Assembly: GCA_024645245.1 (NCBI GenBank) | Contig: JAHEBN010000029.1 | Coordinates: forward strand, 1 to 32,734 | Direction: 5' to 3' | Source of the DNA: Jiulongibacter sp. | Lineage (GTDB): Bacteria > Bacteroidota > Bacteroidia > Cytophagales > Spirosomataceae | Length of the DNA stretch: 32,734 bases | Part shown: positions 24,733-31,898 of the stretch, one piece after another | Position numbering within the stretch: position 1 is the stretch's first letter | Layout of the letters: each line of letters begins with the position of its first letter | Translations under genes and position numbers: made by a program | Notes under the pieces: model-generated | Seen by the model: only the letters and a program-made list of their open reading frames with translations | Databases searched by the model: none | Told to the model about the DNA's origin: nothing

Positions 24733-25095
24733 ATGAAGAAAACAAATAATGCTCAAATAATACTTTCTATCGTTACCGGATTTTTAATCCTTTATCTGAT
24801 CTTACATAAACCCTTTTTGCTTACTATAGCGGTGGTTTTTGGGGTGTTAGGTCTATTATCGGATTATTTTTCTGAAGCGGTTTCAAAAGTATGGATGAAA
24901 TTCGCCCTGATTTTGGGTAGAATTAACGGGAATATACTTTTAACCCTTATCTTTTTTCTTTTCCTTACCCCAATTGCATTTTTAATGCGGATTATCCAAA
25001 GAGGTGATGCCTTAAAACTTAAAAAGCAGACCAATTCTGTTTATGACGAAAGAAACCACCTTTACACCTCCGGTGATCTGGAAAATACCTGGTAA
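24733..25095 (+). CDS. SxtJ-like membrane protein
   Basis: 120 residues. Hydrophobic helices at about 9-25, 27-43 and 64-88, then a charged C-terminal tail of about 30 residues (QRGDALKLKKQ...GDLENTW). Size, helix layout and the middle VWMKFALILGRINGNILLT match the SxtJ family found beside carbamoyltransferases. It is the last gene of the cassette, 6 bases after the DUF5989-like gene and 37 bases before a strong terminator. The protein may anchor the carbamoyltransferase to the membrane or help move the product; nothing in the sequence shows enzymatic residues. ATG at 24733. Confidence 0.85.
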   Translation: MKKTNNAQIILSIVTGFLILYLILHKPFLLTIAVVFGVLGLLSDYFSEAVSKVWMKFALILGRINGNILLTLIFFLFLTPIAFLMRIIQRGDALKLKKQTNSVYDERNHLYTSGDLENTW

Positions 25096-25132
25096 GGATT
25101 GAATCATTAAGCTCTATTTCAACAGATAATTA

Positions 25133-25165
25133 GGACCGACATTTTGTAATGTTGGTCTTTTTTTT
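25133..25165 (+). terminator. Terminator of the carbamoyltransferase operon
   Basis: GGACCGACATT (25133-25143) pairs with AATGTTGGTCT (25148-25158), with two G-T pairs and a TTGT loop. It is followed by a run of eight T from 25158. Confidence 0.85.
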
Positions 25166-25565
25166 AATAATCTTAGATATGAGTTTAAATTATCACTTCG
25201 ACTATTTTTTTGAATAAAAGGAATTATTATTAGACCTTATTAACTAATCAGTCTCGACTCCATCTGGTAACTGTTAGAATAGAACATTTAATGGCTGCTT
25301 AATTTGGAAATAGAACTATTTTGGGACTATAGTACCTAAACTTTGCAAATTCTTCAGATCTCCTTTTCAAAACCTACAGCTTTTGCGGAGTAGCCTTGGT
25401 TTAAAATGGATAGTTATTGTTTAAAACTTAGTTAAATCCTTCACTTTTTATATCTGCGAATGTTTTTTTTGACTTTTTAAACCAGATGTTAAGGTTTAAT
25501 TAATGAAATGCGAATTATATACATTCTTGTAATAATTGTATAACATTTTAGGGGCAACAAGACAA

Positions 25566-25573
25566 TAATTTTG
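25566..25573 (+). promoter_or_regulatory. Candidate -7 element of the surface-protein gene
   Basis: TAATTTTG is an exact TAnnTTTG match about 88 bases before the ATG at 25662. No convincing -33 element lies at the usual distance, so this is tentative. Confidence 0.35.
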
Positions 25574-25661
25574 TCAATTAAAGTTAAAACTTAAAGATGA
25601 AAATAAAAGAGTTTTAATTATTTTAAACGATTTGATTTTTAAACATTAGACATTTTCATTC

Positions 25662-26438
25662 ATGAACTTTTCAAAAACTGTATTTAAGAACCTGAAAGAA
25701 TTCCAATTTCCAATTTTCAATTATTTACAAACTCCGGCAAAGAGAGTTTTTAATTCTTTCAGTTTAATCCTCGTTTTAATTCTCGGTGGTTTACCTTCTT
25801 TTGCTCAGCCCACCTCTGCTATGCTCGACGTAAGCTCTTCCGACAAAGGTTTATTGATACCTCGAGTTAGTCTTTCCTCAATTTTGGACATTCTTACTGT
25901 TCCTTCGCCTGTAAATTCACTTTTAGTTTGTAATACGAATACAAATGGAATTTATCCAAACAATGTTTCACCTAATTTCTATTACTGGAATGGCAATAAA
26001 TGGAAGATTCTAGGTAGTCCAATGGCATATTCTGAATTCTATGCTTTAATGCCTGGAGATAATTCAGCTACCATAGCAGCAGGATCTGCAATTGCTTTTC
26101 CGCAAAATGGTCTGACGGATGGCATAATTGTAAGATCTAGTACAAATCAATTTATTCTGCCGGATGTTGGTATTTATGTTGTCGATTGACAAATAAGTAT
26201 CGCGGAAGCTGCCCAACTAGTGATTACCCTAAATGGAACCGAGATGCCAAATACTTTAGTGGGTAGGGCGACAGGAACTTCACAAATTGTGGGACATACA
26301 ATGATAAATACCATTCTTCCAAATAGTTTATTGAGTATAATTAACCCTAGTGGAAACTCAACGGCTCTAACAGTTACGACTATTGCAGGTGGTACACATG
26401 CGGTTACTGCAAATTTGGTCATTACCCGAATTCAATAA
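25662..26438 (+). pseudogene. Secreted surface protein with BclA-C-terminal-like domain, interrupted by an in-frame TGA
   Basis: A single frame of 258 codons with a TGA at codon 176 (26187-26189). The first 175 residues hold a late signal peptide (hydrophobic part about 34-48, ending SFAQ) and a segment SAMLDVSSSDKGLLIPRVSL with YYWNGNKWK, common at the start of Bacteroidota surface and fibre proteins. The part from about 130 resembles the C-terminal trimerising domain of BclA-type collagen-like glycoproteins. After the stop it continues without a break: QISIAEAAQLVITLNG, VGRATGTSQIVG, NPSGNSTALT, IAGGTHAV. A TGG at the stop would give VDWQIS. A single-base nonsense mutation, a sequencing error, or a recent pseudogene fit best. 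The truncated 175-residue product would lose half of the domain. Confidence 0.75.
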
Positions 26439-26480
26439 AATAAATAGAACATTACAAATTCACGCACTAATTAAAACATC

Positions 26481-26822
26481 ATGGATTCAGAAATTTATAT
26501 AAGAATAAAAGTGGGAGGCAGAATAAGCCTCTTTACAAAGGATGTCGCATATTTTGAGGCCGATTGGAACTATACAATTATCCATTACCACATTGGAAAG
26601 CCTAAAATGGTGGCTACCACCTTGGGGCACATTCAAGGTAGGATGTTAAACAAAACTAGCTTTGTAAGGCCAAATAGAAAGTATCTCATCAATCTGGATT
26701 ATATAGATAGCTTGAAATTAAACGAATTACATTTGCAAAATGATCTACATGTCAATATTTCCAGGAGACGAAAATTAGTAATTATTCCAATTGTAGAATA
26801 TTATTTGGAAAATAAAAAGTAA
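26481..26822 (+). CDS. Stand-alone LytTR DNA-binding protein
   Basis: 113 residues consisting almost only of a LytTR domain: an N-terminal beta strand IYIRIKVGGRISLF, DVAYFEADWNYTIIHY, a middle LGHIQGRM and the conserved SFVRPNRKYLINLDYIDSL, ending in ISRRRKLVI. LytTR domains bind direct repeats in promoter DNA as part of response regulators; here the receiver domain is absent, so it may be controlled only by its own level or by a partner. It lies 42 bases after the broken surface-protein gene in the same direction and could regulate it. ATG at 26481. Confidence 0.85.
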   Translation: MDSEIYIRIKVGGRISLFTKDVAYFEADWNYTIIHYHIGKPKMVATTLGHIQGRMLNKTSFVRPNRKYLINLDYIDSLKLNELHLQNDLHVNISRRRKLVIIPIVEYYLENKK

Positions 26823-27001
26823 TTTTTGTCCGCTGTTCTCCTTTGATTTTTTTTCAAAACCTCTCTCAAAGGGACATAGAACATCGCTCAAATTCAACTC
26901 CTCAAATGAAAAACGTGAAGGAACCTCATATGAGTTAAATAAACTAACAAGGTGGAATTATTGAATTATGCAGATGTGGTTTTGTAGCTTTGGCTAGTTC
27001 G

Positions 27002-27319
27002 ATGTCCTTAATAGGTGGCATTGAGGTAACGGAATACCTTCTGGATGAAACCTTGAGATTTAATAAATTTGATCTTACGCCAATTGAATGGGTTTTAATG
27101 TTGATGTTACTATTTCTAATTACAAGGAATTGCTTTAGTTGGGCTATCTTAATCACCTCATTAATCTTTGGCTTGTTGCTTTTTTCAACATTATTAATCT
27201 CCTACTGCCTCGTATTTAAAGAACGGTTTGAATCTTTGATTAATTTTAAAATATATTTTTACCTGTCCGTAATTTGGCTTGCTTTAGAATTTTTGTATAT
27301 AAGTTTTGCGATTTTTTAA
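27002..27319 (+). CDS. Small hypothetical membrane protein
   Basis: About 105 residues from ATG at 27002 (a TTG at 26990 is also possible). Three hydrophobic helices can be seen: one near WVLMLMLLFLI, one in ILITSLIFGLLLFSTLLISY and one in IYFYLSVIWLALEFLYISF. The first 25 residues are polar. No family recognised. It follows the LytTR gene by about 180 bases; small membrane proteins beside stand-alone LytTR genes sometimes act as their inhibitors (LytTR regulatory systems), but nothing here proves it. An open frame in AT-rich DNA could also be accidental. Confidence 0.45.
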   Translation: MSLIGGIEVTEYLLDETLRFNKFDLTPIEWVLMLMLLFLITRNCFSWAILITSLIFGLLLFSTLLISYCLVFKERFESLINFKIYFYLSVIWLALEFLYISFAIF

Positions 27320-27444
27320 AGGGAATTTGTATAAAGATTAATAAGAATAATTTTCCGTTGTGTCCAAGGTATGTTAGATGTATTCTGGCTTTGGTTATGA
27401 CTTTTACGTAAGATAAAAAGAATTCTTAAGGCATTCCTAAAACA

Positions 27445-27468
27445 AAAAACCCGCAAATGCGGGTTTTT
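27445..27468. terminator. Bidirectional terminator between the small membrane protein gene and nrdA
   Basis: AAAAACCCGC (27445-27454) is perfectly complementary to GCGGGTTTTT (27459-27468) with loop AAAT. T-runs occur on both strands, so it can end nrdA transcription (stop 35 bases away) and anything coming from the left. Confidence 0.85.
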
Positions 27469-27502
27469 CTATAGGTAAGGTTTACACGAAAGTCAGAATC
27501 CA

Positions 27503-29974
27503 TTATGAGCCGCACATTACGCATCCTTCCGGATCATCCAACGAGCATTGCATGGCTGCATAGTTTTGCTCTTGCTCCGAGCCAAATGAGGCGGCTGCCT
27601 GAGTTTTCTGAGCATTTTCTTCCGCAAAAGACTGATAGTTTAGAGGTTTCTCTTCAACAGTCTCTGTTACGGGAATGGTTTGCTGAAGTGCTTGTCTATC
27701 TACCGTAAATTTAACTGCGTCTGCTGCAGCTTTGGTACGTAGATAGTACATTCCTGTTTTAAGTCCGGCCTTCCAAGCATAGAAATGCATTGAGGTAAGT
27801 TTACCAAAGTTTGGATCCATCATAAACAGATTCAAAGACTGGCTTTGGCAAATATAAGCTCCTCGATCGGCTGACATATCAATTAATGTCTTCTGCTTAA
27901 TTTCCCAGGTAGTTTTATATAGTTCTTTTAAATTATCCGGAATTTCAACTAAATCCTGCACCGATCCGTTAGCTGAGATCAGCTTATTCTTCATGTTGTC
28001 GTTCCACAGGTTAATTTTAACCAGGTCTTTCAACAAGTGTTTGTTCACTACCACAAACTCGCCTGATAATACCCGACGGGTGTATATATTCGAAGTATAA
28101 GGCTCAAAACATTCGTTATTACCCAAAATCTGACTTGTAGAGGCAGTTGGCATAGGAGCAAGTAAAAGGGAGTTTCTTACACCGTTTTTCATTACTTTTT
28201 CTCTTAGCTCGTCCCAATTCCATCTTCCTGAGTCTGGGGTAACTCCCCACATATCGAACTGGAAAATACCTTGTGATATCGGCGATCCTTCCCAGGTTTG
28301 GTAAGTGCCTTCTTCGAGGGCCAATTCCATCGAGGTTTCCATAGAAGAATAATAGATGGTCTCGAATATCTCTTTATTCAGTTGCTTCGCTTCTTCCGAT
28401 TCGAAAGGCATACGTAGCAGAATAAAGGCATCGGCCAATCCCTGAATACCAATTCCAATTGGTCTGTGACGCTTATTGCTATTTTCTGCTTCTATTACCG
28501 GGTAATAGTTTACATCAATTATTTTATTCAGGTTACGGGTAACTACTTTGGTTACTTCGTAAAGCTTTTGGTGATCAAATCTTACTGCATTACCTAAGGT
28601 GTCAATTTCAACAAATTTAGGTAAAGCTATGGAGGCCAGATTACATACTGCAACTTCGTCAGGAGCGGTATATTCTACAATTTCAGTACATAAGTTGGAT
28701 GACTTGATAGTGCCCAGGTTCTTCTGGTTAGATTTTTTGTTACAGGCGTCTTTATAAAGAATGTAAGGAGTTCCGGTCTCAATTTGTGATTCTAAGATTT
28801 TAAACCACAAATCCTGAGCTTTGATTGTTTTACGGGCTTTGCCTTCTGATTCGTATTTTTCATAAAGTTTTTCAAAATCATCACCATAGGCATCAGAAAG
28901 TCCCGGGCATTCGTGAGGACAGAAAAGGGACCAACTCGCATCGGCTTCTACTCTTTTCATGAATAAATCGGAAACCCACATAGCGTAAAATAAATCGCGG
29001 GCACGCATTTCTTCTTTACCGTGATTTTTTCGCAAATCAAGAAATTCATCGATATCTGCATGCCAAGGCTCTATATAAATAGCGAATGAACCTTTTCTTT
29101 TTCCACCACCCTGATCTACATACCTGGCAGTATCGTTAAATACACGAAGCATTGGTATGATACCATTTGATGTTCCGTTTGTTCCTTTGATATATGAACC
29201 AGTAGCTCGAACATTATGTATTGACAAACCAATTCCACCTGCCGATTGCGATATTTTCGCACAATTTTTTAGGGTATCGTAAATTCCATCAATACTATCT
29301 TCTTTCATGGTCAAGAGAAAACAGGAAGATAGCTGTGGTTTTGGTGTACCGGCATTAAATAGGGTTGGCGTAGCATGAGTAAACCATCTCTCCGATAACA
29401 ACTCGTAGGTTTCTATGGCTTTTTCGATGTTTTCTCCGTGTATGCCAACAGCTACACGCATAAGCATATGTTGAGGTCTTTCTACTATTTTACCGTTGAC
29501 TTTTAACAGGTATGATTTTTCAAGGGTTTTATAACCGAAATAATCATATCCGTAATCCCGATCATAAATAATCGTGGAATCAAGTAGTGCAGCGTGTTGC
29601 TGTATTACTTTCCAGGTATCTTTCGAAATGAGTGAAGCATTCTCGTAAGTTTTCGGATCCACATACTGATAAAGCATTTTCATGGTTCCGGAAAACGACT
29701 TCAGCGTGTTTTTATGCAAATTGGAAATAGCAATACGTGCAGCCAAAATAGCATAATCCGGATGCTTTGTGGTCATGGAAGCTGCGGTTTCAGCAGCCAG
29801 GTTGTCCAGTTCTGATGTGGTAACTCCGTCGTAAATTCCGGAAACCACTTTCATAGCTACTTCGACGGGTTGTACAAAAATCGGGTCCAAACCATAACAC
29901 AATCTTTCGATTCGGGCTGTAACTTTGTCAAACTTTACCGACTCGCGGCGTCCGTCTCTTTTTATTACGTACAT
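27503..29974 (-). CDS. nrdA: Ribonucleoside-diphosphate reductase class I, alpha subunit
   Basis: 823 residues. Reduces ribonucleoside diphosphates to deoxy forms for DNA synthesis. An ATP-cone covers about 1-90 for allosteric activity control. The active site is complete: the redox pair Cys218 (QLSSC) and Cys444 (VAVCNLAS), the thiyl Cys429 flanked by Asn427 and Glu431 (SSNLCTE). The C-terminal tail after about 770 is flexible and ends [11 protein letters not shown] with Cys818 and Cys821, the shuttle pair re-reduced by thioredoxin. [23 protein letters not shown] is the usual motif near 610-630. The beta subunit gene nrdB is not adjacent. A region with three DnaA-type boxes lies upstream. 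Confidence 0.97.
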   Translation of the reverse strand: MYVIKRDGRRESVKFDKVTARIERLCYGLDPIFVQPVEVAMKVVSGIYDGVTTSELDNLAAETAASMTTKHPDYAILAARIAISNLHKNTLKSFSGTMKMLYQYVDPKTYENASLISKDTWKVIQQHAALLDSTIIYDRDYGYDYFGYKTLEKSYLLKVNGKIVERPQHMLMRVAVGIHGENIEKAIETYELLSERWFTHATPTLFNAGTPKPQLSSCFLLTMKEDSIDGIYDTLKNCAKISQSAGGIGLSIHNVRATGSYIKGTNGTSNGIIPMLRVFNDTARYVDQGGGKRKGSFAIYIEPWHADIDEFLDLRKNHGKEEMRARDLFYAMWVSDLFMKRVEADASWSLFCPHECPGLSDAYGDDFEKLYEKYESEGKARKTIKAQDLWFKILESQIETGTPYILYKDACNKKSNQKNLGTIKSSNLCTEIVEYTAPDEVAVCNLASIALPKFVEIDTLGNAVRFDHQKLYEVTKVVTRNLNKIIDVNYYPVIEAENSNKRHRPIGIGIQGLADAFILLRMPFESEEAKQLNKEIFETIYYSSMETSMELALEEGTYQTWEGSPISQGIFQFDMWGVTPDSGRWNWDELREKVMKNGVRNSLLLAPMPTASTSQILGNNECFEPYTSNIYTRRVLSGEFVVVNKHLLKDLVKINLWNDNMKNKLISANGSVQDLVEIPDNLKELYKTTWEIKQKTLIDMSADRGAYICQSQSLNLFMMDPNFGKLTSMHFYAWKAGLKTGMYYLRTKAAADAVKFTVDRQALQQTIPVTETVEEKPLNYQSFAEENAQKTQAAASFGSEQEQNYAAMQCSLDDPEGCVMCGS

Positions 29975-30067
29975 ACGGCAGTGTTTAAGGGTTATTTAGT
30001 AGATAATTTAGTAAAAATAAGAACACTCATAATGGTTTTAAGATCGACTTTTTGGGGGCCGTGAGAT

Positions 30068-30075
30068 CAAAAATA
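30068..30075 (-). promoter_or_regulatory. Candidate -7 element for nrdA
   Basis: On the minus strand this reads TATTTTTG, an exact TAnnTTTG match, about 94 bases before the nrdA ATG. No clear -33 element is seen at the normal distance. The DnaA-type boxes lie 140-320 bases further upstream. Confidence 0.35.
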
Positions 30076-30216
30076 ATACATACTTTACTTGAAAAAAACT
30101 TTCGTATTTTCTTGACTTTTTGATAAAAACCAAAATTTACCAGCGAAAGGTTTATTAGATTATTGCTTATCAGTTATTTAGGCATTTGTCTAAATTAGAA
30201 AAGTACTAAAAAAAAG

Positions 30217-30391
30217 TTATCCACATTTTTTTACTTCCTAATTTGTTGTTATCCACAGATTTAGGCTGATTAAAGGAAAAGCACCATTTCAGCAAAATTA
30301 GCCTTGAAAACACAAATTGAAGCATGAATGTAATTCACAATTTTCAATTAAAAAAGAAAATTCTGAAAAAATAATCATTTAGTGTGGATAA
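30217..30391. promoter_or_regulatory. Cluster of three perfect DnaA boxes in the nrdA upstream region
   Basis: TTATCCACA occurs at 30217-30225 and 30249-30257 on the plus strand and as TGTGGATAA at 30383-30391. The first two start 32 bases apart, about three helix turns. The whole gap 29975-30396 (422 bases) is very AT-rich and non-coding. DnaA is known to regulate nrdAB in Escherichia coli, and such clusters also mark replication origins; the sequence does not choose between these. Confidence 0.75.
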
Positions 30392-30396
30392 GTCTA

Positions 30397-31071
30397 TTAT
30401 TCAAAACTTTCAATTAACAGTAAATTTCCTTTCTCATAACTTATAATTACTTCCCCATCTTGAGTAACAAAATTGCTGTTTCCTATTCTTTCGGCCAGGC
30501 AAAGACGCTCGTCTGTTAAACTGAACTTTAGATTGCTGGTTTTTATACTTTCAGCTACACCTACAGGTATAAGAGAAATGGCGGTGTTGGCTTTATACCA
30601 TTTCTGAAATTTATTGGGGAGTGGCAAAAGGGGATATATGCGGGAGTAATCGTCGTACATCACAATGTCTATCTGATTTTTGTATTTAACAATATTGGTT
30701 ACATTGGCTATGGTATGATCTATTCTACGACCTGTGGCCCAAATAATATTTACTGCTTTATGATTTGCCTTTATCAAGTATTCAATTCCTTTTTCAAGAT
30801 CGGTTTTTTCCTGATCGGGTGTATGTACAATTTCAATAGGGTATTGACTTTTTCGAATTTCATCATAATCAATATCCGGATGATCAAAATCGCCTAAAAG
30901 GAAGTCAATTTTAATTCCCAGATTTATTGCTCTTTCAATAGCTCCATCCAATACCATTATTTTAGGTGACCACTCCAATAGTTGATCTAAGAGATCAGAA
31001 CTACATGCCTCGCCATTGGCAATAATAAGGGCTGGTTCCTGATTCTCTCTGATAATATGATGCGAAGACAT
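30397..31071 (-). CDS. Thiamine pyrophosphokinase
   Basis: 224 residues. Transfers pyrophosphate from ATP to thiamine to make thiamine pyrophosphate, in the cytoplasm. The catalytic domain shows VLDGAIERAINLGIKIDFLLGDFDHPD (Asp61 in GDFD), DQEKTDLEKGI (86-96) and GRRIDHT (114-120). The C-terminal beta domain includes VGVAESIKTSNLKFSL and GNSNF. ThiN-type enzymes have the same motifs; length is normal. No other thiamine genes are nearby. The gene ends just before the DnaA-box region and starts 64 bases downstream of lolA's stop, with a terminator between them, so it needs its own promoter. Confidence 0.92.
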   Translation of the reverse strand: MSSHHIIRENQEPALIIANGEACSSDLLDQLLEWSPKIMVLDGAIERAINLGIKIDFLLGDFDHPDIDYDEIRKSQYPIEIVHTPDQEKTDLEKGIEYLIKANHKAVNIIWATGRRIDHTIANVTNIVKYKNQIDIVMYDDYSRIYPLLPLPNKFQKWYKANTAISLIPVGVAESIKTSNLKFSLTDERLCLAERIGNSNFVTQDGEVIISYEKGNLLLIESFE

Positions 31072-31084
31072 ACTATTTGAAATT

Positions 31085-31111
31085 AAAAAGCCCGAAACCT
31101 ACGTTTCGGGC
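31085..31111 (-). terminator. Terminator of the lolA-like gene
   Basis: GCCCGAAAC (31090-31098) and GTTTCGGGC (31103-31111) form a perfect 9-bp stem with loop CTAC. On the minus strand a run of five T follows directly. It begins 24 bases after the lolA stop. Confidence 0.85.
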
Positions 31112-31134
31112 CATTATTACTATGAATATTTAAT

Positions 31135-31779
31135 TTATCTTAAATCCACTATTTCCACGCCCGGATATTTGCTGCTATTAAACGTAAAATAACTATCGTT
31201 GACCGATACATTCGGCGTAAACTTTAGCACATTAAAAATTGATTTTTTACCTGATTTATCCCAGATTTTCCAACTTTTTATACTTTTATCAGCTTTATCC
31301 AATAATATTTCCAATTTTGCTACGTCACTATCTTTTTTTTCAGGTACAAGTTCGATGATTTCGGTTGCTTTTCCATTTATTACTTTTTCCCCTTTATAGG
31401 AATATTTGTAACCTTTCTTATAAATGCTGTAAATTTTTGAAGGAGAAAACTGGGACTCTTCAGAGCTATCATATTCTGTAATGTTCACCTCATTAGTTTC
31501 TTTTACAAACGTGTAGATTTCTTTACCGTTATTGTAAATGTCTTGACCAGCAATATTTAATTTAAATTTTACACCCATTACAGTAACATTTCCTGCTTGA
31601 GCTTTACCTAGTTTGCCTGCAGCGTTTTCGGTTCCGTAATTAAATTGAGCCGAGAATGATTTCATCGCCTTATACTTGTTACTCATTGCATCCAGTAAAT
31701 CACCTGCTTTTTTATCCTGAGCAAAGGCAAACTCTCCAGACATTAATAGAATTATCAACAGAATTAGTATTTTCTTCAT
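31135..31779 (-). CDS. lolA: LolA-like outer membrane lipoprotein carrier
   Basis: 214 residues with a Sec signal peptide (about 1-20, MKKILILL... ending AFA before Gln21). The mature protein has the LolA beta-half-barrel pattern: AMKSFSAQFNYGTEN, KFKLNIAGQDIYNNGKEIYTFVKETNEVNI, a DSSEESQFSPSKI lid segment and a C-terminal ISYFTFN-like strand with PGVEIVDLR. LolA carries lipoproteins across the periplasm from the LolCDE complex to the outer membrane; Bacteroidota usually lack LolB. It lies downstream of ftsK, the same order as in Escherichia coli. A more general LolA-like carrier role cannot be excluded. Confidence 0.88.
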   Translation of the reverse strand: MKKILILLIILLMSGEFAFAQDKKAGDLLDAMSNKYKAMKSFSAQFNYGTENAAGKLGKAQAGNVTVMGVKFKLNIAGQDIYNNGKEIYTFVKETNEVNITEYDSSEESQFSPSKIYSIYKKGYKYSYKGEKVINGKATEIIELVPEKKDSDVAKLEILLDKADKSIKSWKIWDKSGKKSIFNVLKFTPNVSVNDSYFTFNSSKYPGVEIVDLR

Positions 31780-31850
31780 TTCGGTTATTTTAAGCTTTTT
31801 TGAAGCTTTGATTTGACTTAATAGACGTAAAAATAAGTCAAAAGTTTAAT

Positions 31851-31896
31851 ATCTCGTTGTTAATAAAGACTTAAACCTAATTTTGGCCAACGAGAT
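31851..31896 (-). repeat. 9-bp inverted repeat with long loop between ftsK and lolA
   Basis: ATCTCGTTG (31851-31859) and CAACGAGAT (31888-31896) are perfect complements with a 28-base loop. It starts 3 bases after the ftsK stop on the minus strand and is followed by a moderately T-rich stretch. It could be a weak terminator or a protein-binding site. Confidence 0.5.
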
Positions 31897-31898
31897 TG

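Larger units (their letters stand above)
25096..25661. other. Long AT-rich intergenic region
   Basis: 566 bases with no credible gene. It begins with the carbamoyltransferase-operon terminator (25133-25165). A TAATTTTG at 25566-25573 is a candidate -7 element for the surface-protein gene at 25662. The only other frames are a few codons long. Confidence 0.55.

Noticed and set aside
25597-25617. Six-codon frame before the surface-protein gene as a leader peptide
   Set aside because: No run of a regulatory amino acid and no following attenuator-like hairpin.
26187-26189. TGA recoding as Trp or selenocysteine
   Set aside because: Other genes here use TGA as a normal stop (GMC, aldolase, trp leader), and no SECIS-like hairpin or Sec machinery is evident.
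29975-30396. NrdR boxes upstream of nrdA
   Set aside because: I see no pair of the expected ACA-TATAT-TGT type palindromes; the clear repeated 9-mers are of DnaA type.
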